Shown here piece by piece: positions 36,557-45,690 of a stretch of 64,000 nt of DNA (within the stretch, counting starts at the first letter, position 1; every line of letters starts with the position of its first letter). The stretch comes from Amborella trichopoda. Its lineage: Eukaryota; Streptophyta; Magnoliopsida; Amborellales; Amborellaceae. The notes under the pieces were generated by a model that was given only the letters and a program-made list of their open reading frames with translations, was not told the origin of the DNA and made no database searches. The stretch lies in contig NW_006498137.1 in the NCBI RefSeq assembly GCF_000471905.2, positions 856,123 through 920,122 on the forward strand, in the 5' to 3' direction. Both the position numbers and the translations under genes were made by a program.

Positions 36557-38805
36557 GCATGTCTGTCTAGCTTTGAAGAGACCAATCTATTAATCTGTCC
36601 CATATCCTGATAGAACTTTTCAGATGAGTTATATGTTGGACCTGTAAAAGATCAGAACCAACAAAGCTTCAGTTCTAGGGCTGGGAATGGGTTGGGCATG
36701 ACCCGACAATATACCCGGACCTGTCCAAGACCACTCTACCCAGACCAGGATCTGATGGTTGGCCAGGGACCTGGACCTGACCCAGATCAGACCTGGGAAT
36801 GCAAATTGGGTTGGGTCGACTCGACCCTGTCCGATCCAATTGTCATCCACCATGGTGTGAAAGCGAAGACGTTTGTTTTTTAAAATTTAATTTCTTAGTT
36901 ACATTGATTTATTTTGATTTTGAAATTATTAGAGATAATTAATGTTAAATAGTTAAATTCAAGTGGAAGTTTTTGTTAAGCTTTTGGGGTAATGAAGTTA
37001 AATGTGATTTTATTAATTTGTATAAAATATTCACTATAGTAATTATATAGGTATGTGTAAAATATTGTGTGTGTGTGCGCATGTTTTAGAGGGTACTATA
37101 AAAATGGGTCGGGTTGATCTGGACCCTCCCCGGACCCGCTGGGTCCAGAAGTAAGACCCAGACCCGGAACCCACGGCAACCTGTTGGGTCGAACTGATCC
37201 GATTCCCAACCCCATTCAGTTCTTATCCTAGTATCCTAGCAAGTTCTTATCCTAGTATTCTAGCAAGTCATAGATAGATGCATTACGTCTTTCAAATCTT
37301 AGTATAGGTTCAGTTCTGTTCATGACTGTTACAAAACACAAACTCTGATTGAACTCTTTGAGGGCTCGAGGCCAAGCCATGTGTGACAGACTCATCTGTC
37401 CAAAAAACCTAACTAGGGCAATTCTCATGTGCATGATTTTGGGCTTGCGAGTCTAATTGGACTTGCGTGAGATTTCAAATTCTAGTTCATAGTCAGTCGT
37501 ATTTTCTTATTATTCAGGAAAAATTATGTATATGCCCCTGCACCATATTTTCAAGGCATAATACTGCCGAATACTTATAAAATTACTCCTTATTTTTGCA
37601 GCTACCCTTGCCCCCCCCCCCAAAATAAGAAAGTGGCTTTATTTAAGATGAAAATACTCAGGTAGAAATTTTCTCTCCAAAAGTTTGATTTTGAAATTTT
37701 GGAGAGAAATATCTCAAAATTTCTAGAGAGGGAAACTATCTCAAATTTCAAATATTTTGAGAAAGAAGCTATCTCAATTTTTAGAGAGAGAAACTCTCAA
37801 GTTTCAAGTGTTTAGAGAGAAACTATCTCAAACTTTTTAGAGAGAAACTTTCTAAAATTTCAAGTTTCAGAAAAACTCTCTAAAAATTTAAAAGCCTTGA
37901 GTGAGAAAATGAAAGGATGGAAAAGAATTGCGGTTCTATATATAGGAATATTTATAGTCCAAAATAAAGCTACTTTCTTCCTTGGGGTGATGGCTGCATT
38001 GTGTCATTTAAAAAAAAATTGGGGGGGAACTAAGTATAAAAAGTATGGTCCAAGGGGGCATACATAATTTTTCTTATAATTATGAGTTTCTAAGTGCTTC
38101 TTCTTTATTGATTTCTCTCAATTTCTTTTTGATAATTAATTTTGGATTCATTTGACATAGGTGAGTACACTTAAAATCCCTGAAGCGAAGGATATGAGGC
38201 ATGTAGACCGGAAGCTAAAGTTTTGCAGGAATCCGAGCTTGCAGGATGAGTAAGCTACTAATACAGAGAATCCTTGTTTTCTTCCGCATTTCGAGACTCG
38301 GCCAGTTCTACTCGGACTCGGCCGAGTGAATCAGACTCGCCCTATGGATGGGGCGATTTTTTCCGAGTCTAGTGTACACAATTTTTTAGATGATGTATCT
38401 AATAACCTGCCAATTTAATATCTAACACTCAAGTAGTATGCTGGGTAGTACGCATATTTATTCCTCACAAGGGACTCACCTGAGTAAATTGGCTCAGCCA
38501 AGTGCTGAGTACCTTGGCCGAGTCGATTTTTTGAACCTTGCTTCTACTTATTGCAGTAAATGTTGACTTACCTGGATTCTGACTGCACGAATGCTTGTTT
38601 TACAGGACCAAAAAGCGTGAAAAGAAATCAAAACACAAGTCCAAAAGAACTTTGAGCCAGATGCAAGAAGTTCCTCCGCCGTATGTGACTTATATATTGA
38701 TTAGGTTCTTGCTTGTGCAAGTTGGACATGAGAGAGATAGAGAGAGAGAGAGATTCTCTGCTATGATTAACCTTTATGTCCATTTTTTTTCCTAATGAGT
38801 GGACT

Positions 38806-38840
<35 letters not shown>

Positions 38841-39181
38841 CTCTGCTATGATTAACCTTTGTCCATTTTTTTTCCTAATGAGTGGACTACTGAGAGAAAG
38901 AGAGAGAGAGAGAGCTTCTCAGCCATAATTAATTCCTTTATGTTCGTTGTTTTTTCAGTTGAGTGGACTCCTTAAGTTGGTATCTTAGATGAGCTTTTCA
39001 GGGTTTGGGAGATTATTGGTAAGCAAATTTGGGAAAATTCACTTCTTTGGAGTTCCGAATAGATGCATTTCTTTTTATTAGCATACTTCTTTTTATTAAA
39101 ATAAAAGTTATTCGTGGAAGTTGCAACTGTATTCAGATATTTACATGCAGGCAAGTCCATATCTCCAGGAATGAAGCTTAA
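25941..39181 (+). CDS. CYCH;1: Cyclin H (CDK-activating kinase / TFIIH subunit)
   Basis: Cyclin H pairs with CDKD kinases to form the CDK-activating kinase and is part of TFIIH. Exons: 25941-26000, 27281-27331, 30333-30411, 30805-30926, 31030-31103, 31790-31910, 31995-32063, 33328-33363, 34129-34206, 35100-35158, 35300-35384, 35477-35509, 38161-38249, 38606-38680 and probably 39151-39181. All phases match, giving about 353 residues against 336 in Arabidopsis. It begins [20 protein letters not shown]. The first cyclin fold has KRFYLNWS (about 112-119) and [12 protein letters not shown] (130-141), with the Lys and Glu expected for CDK contact. Then come LIVYAPYR (175-182) and [16 protein letters not shown], and a basic tail [13 protein letters not shown]. 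The intron after exon 6 uses a GC donor (AAG/GCATGT). The last exon is uncertain; if it is wrong, only about ten C-terminal residues change. Confidence 0.93.
26883..27132 (+). repeat. Perfect 125-bp tandem duplication in cyclin H intron 1
   Basis: Positions 26883-27007 and 27008-27132 read identically by eye. They lie about 150 bp before exon 2. The lack of any difference suggests a recent duplication or an assembly artefact. Confidence 0.9.
29600..30207. other. Assembly gap (608 unknown bases) in cyclin H intron 2
   Basis: The run of N falls between exon 2 (ends 27331) and exon 3 (starts 30333). Phases on both sides match, so no exon needs to be missing. Confidence 0.95.
32717..32748 (+). 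other. G-rich run, potential G-quadruplex
   Basis: Runs of four to eight G separated by single bases follow a GT/T tract in intron 7 of cyclin H. It could fold as a G-quadruplex on the coding strand. This is seen as sequence only. Confidence 0.6.
32751..32873 (+). repeat. Foldback inverted repeat (about 50-bp arms)
   Basis: The left arm starts TTACATATGCGTCACT and ends near TTGTAGAGGG (about 32803). The right arm, inverted, starts TTACATATGTATCACT (from 32872) and ends near TTGTAGAGAGGG. It directly follows the G-rich run. It may be a small MITE. Confidence 0.5.
33500..33856 (+). mobile_element. Solo half of the foldback/MULE-like family, in cyclin H intron 8
   Basis: This stretch matches the right arm of the element at 22834-23676 in the same order: GTGCCGGACCGCATTATG, the GAGAGA/GAGGG block, TCAAAATGCTTTGGCTATTT, GGGGTATAAT, GTATTGGGGGCTAGGATGTG and the terminal TTTATAATTTTCCC. 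No opposite arm is present. Confidence 0.6.
35690..36045 (+). mobile_element. LINE-like RNase H remnant in cyclin H intron 12
   Basis: A frame near 35880-36035 reads [15 protein letters not shown] and [15 protein letters not shown] with a stop inside, which resembles the C-terminal RNase H end of plant LINEs. The open frame at 35692-35937 is in another frame. The remnant is short and decayed. Confidence 0.45.
36676..37214 (+). mobile_element. hAT-like MITE with perfect 8-bp TSD, in cyclin H intron 12
   Basis: The element starts TAGGGCTGGGAATGGG and its inverted right end starts TGGGGTTGGGAATCGG, matching at 13 of 16 positions. The 8-bp repeat TTCAGTTC flanks it exactly (36668-36675 and 37215-37222). 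Eight-base duplications and TAGGG-type ends are typical of hAT transposons. At 539 bp without a transposase, it is non-autonomous. Confidence 0.8.
37517..38073 (+). mobile_element. Long-TIR MULE-like element C, in cyclin H intron 12
   Basis: The left end GGAAAAATTATGTATATGCCCC mirrors the right end GGGGGCATACATAATTTTTC. The interior is rich in GAGAAA(C/T)TATCTCAAA-type repeats. Flanking words TTATTATT and TTATAATT are similar but not identical, so the duplication is unproven. No transposase is seen. Confidence 0.6.
38721..38930 (+). repeat. GA-linked minisatellite in cyclin H intron 14
   Basis: Units of about 80-90 bp made of a (GA)n run plus ATTCTCTGCTATGATTAACC and CCTAATGAGTGGACTACTGA occur twice, with a third diverged copy starting near 38915. 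The repeats are intronic; open frames across them are not genes. Confidence 0.75.
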
Positions 39182-39590
39182 TTATGATCAGGTTGTACTT
39201 TGGTGGTCACTATCTCAAGCTTCCTGCCCGATTGAAAGTTGCATTTTTGACTTCGCATATTTGTATCCTGGAAGATTAACCTCGACTTTCATTTGCTTAG
39301 TATGATGCATTTGGTTTTGTATTTCCTGGGTTTAACAGGGCAAGTATTCTCTTACTGGTTCGTTTCTCTTATATTCTAGCAAATGTAATGGAAATTACAG
39401 TAGAAGTTACAGTTACTTCAAGGTTTCCTTATTCTCTTCCTTTTATTTTCTCTTTTTATTTGTTAACAAATAACATAATGTGTAACCAGGAATGATAAAA
39501 AGGTATTTAGAGATGAGGAAGGACCTAATTTTGCACATAGGGCCAGGAGAGAGAGAGATCCCAGTAGCAATTAATGGGGGCATCTTCCCA
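39182..39590 (+). other. 3' flank of cyclin H
   Basis: The 3' UTR should lie here. No additional gene is seen. The end of the transcript cannot be fixed from sequence. Confidence 0.4.
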
Positions 39591-39945
39591 TAATACACCA
39601 TTTCCGCATCTTCATATCCTTCCTCATCCTCGTGAGTTCTTTGGAACCATTAGGAGTGAGCAAATTAGGAGCAAAAGGAGGAGGTGCTTGAGTAGGCTGG
39701 GTAGGCCTTGATTTGGACGGGTCTCCCTTCGACTTTCCCCTTTGAATTAAGGCTACGTGGCTAATTTGATACTTGGCTAATTTGAATCAAACTGGGCTTC
39801 AACCTTGCATCCTCGGCTTGGCTGCTATTTATGGCTATGATGTCCTCATCTTCAGAGCCCCTGTCATGAACCGAATGGGGCTTGACATCAGTGAAGAAGT
39901 CATAAAAAGCATACTCCTTCGCTTTTATTCGTGTTAGAATTTGCT
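39590..39945 (-). pseudogene. Coding-like fragment, left of the LTR element (unidentified)
   Basis: On the minus strand one frame reads EYAFYDFFTDVKPHSVHDRG and SEDEDIIAINSSQAEDARL, then breaks, and a second frame continues. The composition is protein-like but the family is unknown. A minus-strand coding-like stretch also lies on the other side of the LTR element (43940-44401), so the element may have landed inside one older sequence. Confidence 0.3.
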
Positions 39946-39953
39946 TTTATTGG

Positions 39954-40354
39954 TGTTAGAATTTGTGGGAGCATAACATTGAATGGTGAGTGGAGATAGA
40001 AGAAGAGAGAATACAATGAAGATAGAAGAAGAGACCACAACATTTACGTGGTTCAGGTCGAAGCTTTACGTTCACGAAGTTAAAACCCAACTGGCTATAT
40101 TTTCGTTCTTTTGGATGAATGTTTACATCAATCAGTATTTCAATATATAGAAGATATTTATACAATTATAGGAGAAATATGATATGATTTTGGGAGAAAA
40201 AAAGTAAGTAGGAGGTTTTATCACTAAATTAACTTGACGACCAGTAATTTTGATTTGATTTCTTCTTATTTTTTAGATATCTAACAAGAGATATATATTT
40301 ATACATCCATAATGATGTATATCAATATGAACTCGAGATATCCATATATTAACG
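39954..40354 (-). repeat. 3' LTR of the non-autonomous element
   Basis: It begins TGTTAGAATTTGTGGGAG in plus orientation and ends ATATATTAACG, so the last bases are mutated from the expected AACA. It shares ACAACATTTACGTGG and ATACATCCATAATGATG with the 5' LTR. On the minus strand a purine tract AAAAAAGAA (40363-40355) precedes it. A 23-bp partial duplication of its edge lies just outside (39921-39953). Confidence 0.65.
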
Positions 40355-40363
40355 TTCTTTTTT

Positions 40364-40650
40364 AAACTCAAGATGCTTAGCTGTTGGAGTTTGAACAATA
40401 CTAAGTTGTCAAAAAAAACGAGTAGTGATTAAATCCGAGTAGTGATTAAATGCATTATAAATTTCATAGGTTACCATGGTCTTTCAAGAAAGAACTTTTC
40501 TTGGGTTTAAACTCGAGATGCTTAGCTGCTGGAGTTTGAACAATACTAAGTTGTCAAAAAAATGAGTAGTGATTAAATCCGAGTAGTGATTAAATCTATT
40601 ATAAATTTTACAGGTTATCATGGTCTTTCAAAAAGAACCTTTCTTGGGCT
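40364..40650 (-). repeat. ~145-bp tandem duplication next to the 3' LTR
   Basis: Copy 1 (40364-40508) and copy 2 (40509 to about 40650) share AGATGCTTAGCTG, GGAGTTTGAACAATACTAAG, GAGTAGTGATTAAAT and CATGGTCTTTCAA. They differ by a few substitutions and small indels. TCTAGGG/GGGCTCT repeats follow to about 40860. Confidence 0.8.
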
Positions 40651-41059
40651 CTCTACTTTCTTCTAAAGACTTTCTCTTTCTAGGGTTTTCCAATAAACAA
40701 TATTTCTTAGGGCTCTTTAATTTTTTCTAGAGACTTTTTCTCTCTAGGGTCTTCCAAGAAACAACTTTTTTTTGGGCCTCTAGAGTCTTCCAAGAAACAA
40801 TATTTATTGGGCTCTCTATTTTCTTTTAGAGACTTTTTTTTAGGATTTTTTTCTCTCAGATACTTCTTTTTTTTCTCTAAAGGTTCTATTTTTCTAAAAG
40901 AAAATGATTTTTCTCTCTCTTCTTCTAGATCTTTTTTTCTCTCTTCTTCTTCGGGATCTTTCCTTCTCTCTTTTTCTTCTCCCTATGGGAAAATGATGAC
41001 TTTCTCTCTCCTTTTTTCTTTCTCTACTCAGTGTATTTTTTTCAATGCACCAAGAAAAA

Positions 41060-41300
41060 ACAACAGGCCATTGGAATATCCGGGATCGAATAACGAAAAA
41101 CTCGATCATCACATAAGATGGGGTAACGGAAAACTTTATCATAAAAAATGATCAAGTAACAGAAAACTTGATCATCATCTAAGATCGAGAAATTTTATCG
41201 TCATACAGGATGAAGTAACGAAAAACTCTATCATCAAATATAATTAAATAATAAAAAATTTGATCATCACACATTATCGATAAATTCGATCATCAAACAT
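41060..41300 (-). repeat. Short tandem repeats (GATCATC/TAACGAAAAACT units)
   Basis: Units of about 30-40 bp combining TAACGGAAAACT(T/C) with GATCATCA(C/T) recur five to six times with drift. They lie between the captured CTP synthase fragment and the 3' LTR. Confidence 0.6.
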
Positions 41301-41543
41301 GAGGCATTTAAAAAAGCCAACTGAAATCAGCGCTTATATTAAAGACGAAGTCATTCATCTCAACTCTATTTCTCTTCTACTCTCCCACTCAAGTTGGGTG
41401 TGGATACGAAATAACACCCAACTTGCAGTATACCTCTTTTTTTTTATATTTATTGAGATCTCTAACCCTCTAGAGGAAATGAAGAGATTCACAAGAGAAG
41501 AAGAACCTAGGCAACCCCACCAATAGCAATTGAAGCCGATCCT

Positions 41544-41835
41544 TCTTCTCTCTCTGTCGATAGCAGACCGATAGATCTTTCCTGTGGTAATGTTGTTATC
41601 TCGATGTAAGCGTTTCATTCAAGAAACGTTCATAATTTCCAAGATCCAGTTTGACCTCTCCACGATCATCAAGAACAAAGACTTCACCGTGCTCGAAAGG
41701 AGTCATGGTTCCAGCATCTGTATTTAAATATGGATCTATTTTAATGGAGGTTACACGCCACATGCTTTAAGCACTACGCCAACACTACTGGCTGTCACAC
41801 CCTTTCCAAGCTCGCTCACGACTCCCGTACTTCAT
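41544..41835 (-). pseudogene. Captured CTP synthase N-terminal fragment
   Basis: CTP synthase makes CTP from UTP, ATP and glutamine. The fragment begins at the expected start (MKY, ATG at 41835). A deletion of about 14-16 bp then causes a frameshift. It resumes as [18 protein letters not shown] and [20 protein letters not shown] with GEVFVLDD and [11 protein letters not shown] second frameshift (about 41610) leads into [19 protein letters not shown]. Homology ends there, at about residue 85 of roughly 600. The ATP-binding loop region is partly present; the glutaminase half is absent. GA-rich sequence before the ATG looks like a plant 5' UTR. Confidence 0.88.
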
Positions 41836-42689
41836 CCTCTCACTCTTCTAAGAGAGCTCTCTCTCTCTCTCTCTTCTTTCTCTCTCTACTGTGTTGAAAC
41901 GCTAGAGAGTTCTTTGTCACAGCTGAAGCATGACGGAATGGGTCCCTTTCTCTCTCTTGAATTGAACTCTCTCTCTCTCTAAACAGTACCACTGAATGAA
42001 GGGTTTGTCTCTGCTTCTCTCTCTCTCTAAACTCTAAAGTCTAACAATAGCAATGGAAACAGGGGTTTATATCTTCTCCCTTGTTTAAGATCACTCTCTT
42101 TCTCTCTCTCAAAATAGCACCAATAAAAGGGGGGCTTTTATTTTTCTTCTCTCCAACAACCCAACTGGGAGCAAGAACTTCTCGCTCTCTCTATCTCATT
42201 GCTTGATCTCGTCGGAATCTGACCATAACTTGCTGGAAAAATATCCAGCCAAAGGATTCCGGCACTAGAATACCCAATCCACAACCACTATTTACCATTC
42301 CCATCCTTTCTCTCAAAGATATGGGCAAGGAATTCCCATATCGTATCAATCATAATCAATTTTTGTCAATTGCAGCAATGGCAGAGAGCAGGTATACTGG
42401 ATAGAATATTTCCAAAAACTCTATTTTTCTCTCTTTTGATGATGGAGTTTTTGCCAATCAAACTCTCTTTTTGTCTCTCTCTCTACTCTTCTGAGATTTT
42501 CTTTTACCCTATTCAAATTTCCCCTTCTCGCACTTCCATGAAAAGATGGGGTACCCTCCTCGGCCCCCATCAATTTGACCTTTTATCTAAGGCGGCAACT
42601 AAATGCCCTGCTCCAGTCCTCTTCTGACCTTGCTTTCTGAATTCTTCTCGTTGAGAAAGAGCTCCCTTTGTATCTTGGGCCTCATCTCT
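41836..42689 (-). other. Element interior between the captured fragments
   Basis: The stretch is GA-rich on the element strand with several short GAGAGA tracts. No protein is recognised. Part may be captured 5' UTR of the CTP synthase gene, and part may be downstream SKIP sequence that has decayed. Confidence 0.4.
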
Positions 42690-43152
42690 GCAGTCCTCTC
42701 TGTGTCGTATTTGCTATTTCTTCTTCTTCTTCATCCTTCTTTTTCTCATCATTCATCAACTTTGGGAGCAAGTCTTTGTGTTGCGAATAGACAATCTTGG
42801 ATGAATTCTTATTTTGTTTGACTATGGCATCGAACGCAACATTACCATGTGCATCTACAGGGAGGGGAAGCATTTTGAGTCTCTCTTCTCTTCTTTTTCG
42901 GGCCATACCTAGTGGATACTAGGCGATGTAGATCTCAGGAAAGGCCACACCATCTCTAAAATCTTCAGGTTTTCGAGGAACAAAACCAGCTCGTTTCCCA
43001 TAAGGAGAGATGGATTTGGCTTTGGAAGCTGAATTAATACTGGATTTTGCAGGGTCAATGAAGCGATCTTTGAACCATGGCTCTGATGAGAAGTCGTAGA
43101 CACCAGTGGTTGCTGACTTTGGATGGGGAAGAAGTTCCTTCAAGGTTGCCAT
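42690..43152 (-). pseudogene. Captured SKIP (SNW-domain splicing factor) N-terminal fragment
   Basis: SKIP is a nuclear spliceosome and transcription cofactor. The fragment starts at ATG 43152 and reads MATLKELLPHPKSATT, EPWFKDRFIDPAKSS, GFVPRKPEDFRDG, then after an in-frame TAG (42925-42923) VDAHGNVAFDAIVKQN and KIVYSQHKDLLPKL. It corresponds to roughly the first 155 residues, uninterrupted by introns. Homology fades after EIANTT; the SNW domain is missing. The stop codon and truncation make it non-functional. It lies inside the LTR element, in the same direction as the element. Confidence 0.85.
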
Positions 43153-43235
43153 ACCAGGCAACGAAACTTACCAACCAAGAAGAATAACAAAGAGGATTAA
43201 ATACAATCGATGGGATTTGAGGTGCTTCGATGGCG

Positions 43236-43511
43236 GTAGGCTTTCGGTAGGCTCGTGATGAATAATCTCGTTCTGATATCATGTTAGAATTTATGGGGTA
43301 GGCTCAAAGTAGGCCTTCGGTAGGCTCGAGACGAAGAATCCCGTTCTGATACCATGTTAGAATTCGTGAGAGCATACATGAAAGAAGAGAACACAACATT
43401 TACGTGGTGATTTACGTTCTGATACCATGTTAGAAATTTATGGGGTAGGCTCGAGGCAGGCTTTCGATAGGCTCGAGACGAAGAATCTCGTTCTGATACC
43501 ATGTTAGAATT
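43236..43511 (-). repeat. Repeated LTR-edge/PBS module
   Basis: The word GTTCTGATA(C/T)CATGTTAGAA recurs at about 43262, 43343, 43418 and 43491, three times preceded by TAGGCTCG(A/T)GA(C/T)GAA(G/T)AAT. Between two of them is a short piece of LTR (GTGAGAGCATACATG with AACATTTACGTGG). The LTR/PBS junction has thus been copied several times in tandem. Confidence 0.75.
43490..43501 (-). other. Primer binding site (initiator Met tRNA type)
   Basis: The minus strand reads TGGTATCAGAAC immediately after the LTR end. TGGTATCAGA is complementary to the 3' end of initiator methionine tRNA, the usual primer of plant LTR elements. Confidence 0.75.
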
Positions 43512-43934
43512 CGTGAGAGCATACATGTACAGGCATCAAATGGAGAATGGAGAATGGAGAATGGAGAAGAAGAGAACACAATATTTACGTGATGAGAAGA
43601 AGAAAACACAATATTTACATAGTAGTTCAAGCCGTGGTGGTTTAAGCCGTGGAGGTTTACATGGTGGCTCAAGAGAACATAATATTTACATGGTGATTTA
43701 CGTAGTGGTGCCATGATGGTTTACATGGTGGTTCAAGAGAACACAATATTTACGTAGTGGTTGTGATTTACGTGGTGATTTACGTAATGGTTGTGATTTA
43801 CGTAGTGGTTCAAGCCGTATGACTAAATAACTTTGAATTTTTTATCTTCTAGATACCTAATCTTATCAAAAAAAATATATACGTATACATCCATAATGAT
43901 GCATATATAAACTAGATATATTCATATTCTAACA
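43502..43934 (-). repeat. 5' LTR of the non-autonomous element
   Basis: In plus orientation the LTR starts TGTTAGAATTCGTGAGAG and ends ATATTCATATTCTAACA, so its ends are short inverted repeats. It contains a GGAGAATGGAGAAT run and several GTGGTT/ATTTACGTGG repeats (43580-43815). The end at 43502 touches a primer binding site. Confidence 0.7.
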
Positions 43935-43939
43935 ATTAA

Positions 43940-44401
43940 AAGGTGGCTTTCGTGCCCATGATTCTTATAAGAAATGGGCAATCAATTGCAGAATGGGTGG
44001 GGTTCAGATGTTGCATCTTCGGGAAATATGGGCCGATCCCCTCTATACATAATGGACAAAAACCCCCACATTGATATGGATTGATTCTTGAATATAGTTT
44101 CTTCTCCTCGGCGTGTGATAGATATTGTGTACTGGCTAGGCCAAAGCAAACGACCTGTTCGCCATCTTATGAGCCATGAAGATATGCTCTAGCATTATAA
44201 TCCCCATGAGAATTGAGGAGCCAAAACTTTTAAAGGAAGATGACCAATTGGGATGTTAGATATGTCCTCTTCCCTATCTATTGGATCAGGAACCTCGGCG
44301 GTTTTCATAACACCTCTTGCTTCCCATTCATCTCTAGCTTGGAAGGTTCTTTCAGGCTTATTTGGTTTCTTGGAAATGGGTATCCGTTGTTTGAATAGCA
44401 T
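43940..44401 (-). pseudogene. Coding-like fragment right of the LTR element (unidentified)
   Basis: The minus strand has an open frame of 68 codons from 44401 with REEDISNIPIGHLPLKVLAP, followed in other frames by further protein-like text (CPLCIEGIGPYFPKM, about 44010-44060). The family is not recognised. It may belong with the fragment at 39590-39945. Confidence 0.3.
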
Positions 44402-44663
44402 ATGATAAGAAACCTGAAAGATACCTCAACTGTTTGGATTGTATTAATATTATTGTATTACATAATATACTGTTGGATTGTATTAATTAATTATAAACAT
44501 ATTATGTATTTATTGTACTTATAGAACAAGAGGGGAGATGAAGAGGTAAAGCGAAACTGCTATTCACAAAGAGAAAACTTGGCCTGTGGAATTTTGAAAG
44601 GAAACTCCTATATTCTTTTGTTCGTAACTCATCATTAAGAGTTGACGTTAAGCTAGTGAAAAA

Positions 44664-44798
44664 AGTATGTAAAGAGACCATTTATTTTTAATACAATGAG
44701 GTCATAATCATTATTATCTATCCAATTTGACATTGATAGCTAGGAGTAACTGTAATTTCCTTGTAAGAAAGATAAATGATCTCATAGTATACAATCCC
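44664..44798 (+). mobile_element. Palindromic MITE, copy 1
   Basis: The left arm AAAGAGACCATTTAT mirrors the right arm ATAAATGATCTCATAGTATA. The element is about 135 bp and can fold on itself. Related copies occur at 56286-56395, 61736-61810 and 62213-62416. Confidence 0.6.
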
Positions 44799-45544
44799 GT
44801 AGTAAAAGTGTTTTTATATCAATTGCTAGCTGCTCGCGCTTAGAGCCGAATTCATGAGAAATCCATTTATGTACTCTTGAAATAGCGATGTTTTATGTCT
44901 GAAGTTTATGTATCACGCACCTATAGAGTTTTGAAGATCTACGCGCTTTGTCCTATCTATCAGAAGTGGAGTTATTAAAGGATGAAGATTCTATAGGGCT
45001 TAGGCTTTATGACAACAAAATTAAGCATTACATCAAATAGCACTTTTGGCAATGGAAATATCTATGATGGATCTAAATAGATTTCCAACACTGAAAATAA
45101 AGTTGAAATTAAAAAATTAGTATAGATCTTGCAGATCTATGAAGACTTAATTTTAGGGTGAAATGAACAATCTAAATAATTTGCTACAATATACATATTT
45201 TTAGAGCTTAAAATTCTACTTTACTTCACAACTAATATGTTCAAGCTGAGATGATCGATGTAAAGGTTGTCCGATGCTTGAATTATAATTTTTGATGATT
45301 TATAAAGTGAAACTTTACTTATTTTGACAAGGCTTCAGCACTATCAAGCCATATTTCTTTATTAAAAGTGGGGAACAGATATCTCACAGGAAGTCAATAT
45401 ACCGACGATGTTTGAAATGGGTTTGATGCTGAACTTCTCGCCAAGACGCTAATCACTTAGGTGGGACAAACAACTAAACATGCTACAAATCAATGTTATT
45501 AAAACCAGACCGAACTTGCAGTTAAACCGGTAGAACCAATTATA

Positions 45545-45690
45545 GGAAAATAGCTCAGGCTTAATTGGTTAGCGCTTGACGATTTACAATTCTACGTCCT
45601 AGGTTCAATTCCTATCAAGGTAGGGGCTCTCTCCCCACTGACTCACAAAAAAAAAGAAAAAAGAATACTGACTCATCCAAAAAAAAAACA
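45545..45690 (+). mobile_element. tRNA-derived SINE-like element
   Basis: A tRNA-like A box (TAGCTCAGGCTTAATTGGTTAGCGC) is written here only by its core words TAGCTCAG and TTAGCGC; a B box GGTTCAATTCC follows 30 bp later. A-rich tails interrupted by ACTGACTCA words follow. The clover leaf is incomplete, so it is not a functional tRNA gene. Confidence 0.5.

Larger units (their letters stand above)
39954..43934 (-). mobile_element. Non-autonomous LTR retroelement carrying two host gene fragments
   Basis: The element lies on the minus strand. Its parts are a 5' LTR (43502-43934), a primer binding site touching it (43490-43501), a 3.1-kb interior, a purine tract (40355-40363), and a 3' LTR (39954-40354). 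Both LTRs begin or end in TGTTAGAAT-type inverted ends and share ATACATCCATAATGATG and ACA.CATTTACGTGG words, but they have diverged and contain different internal repeats. No gag, protease, integrase, RT or RNase H is recognisable in the interior. Instead it holds a SKIP fragment (42690-43152) and a CTP synthase fragment (41544-41835), both in element orientation. Flanking 5-mers (ATTGG / ATTAA) agree only partly, so the target-site duplication is weak. Confidence 0.75.

Noticed and set aside
36629-36883. Open frames on both strands
   Set aside because: They fall inside the hAT-like MITE and reflect GGGTT/ACCCG repeats.
43284-43714. Minus-strand open frames with repeated ERDSSSRAYR words
   Set aside because: They are translations of the repeated LTR-edge/primer-site module, not a protein.
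45545-45625. tRNA gene
   Set aside because: A and B boxes are present but the clover leaf is incomplete and A-rich tails follow, so a SINE is the better reading.
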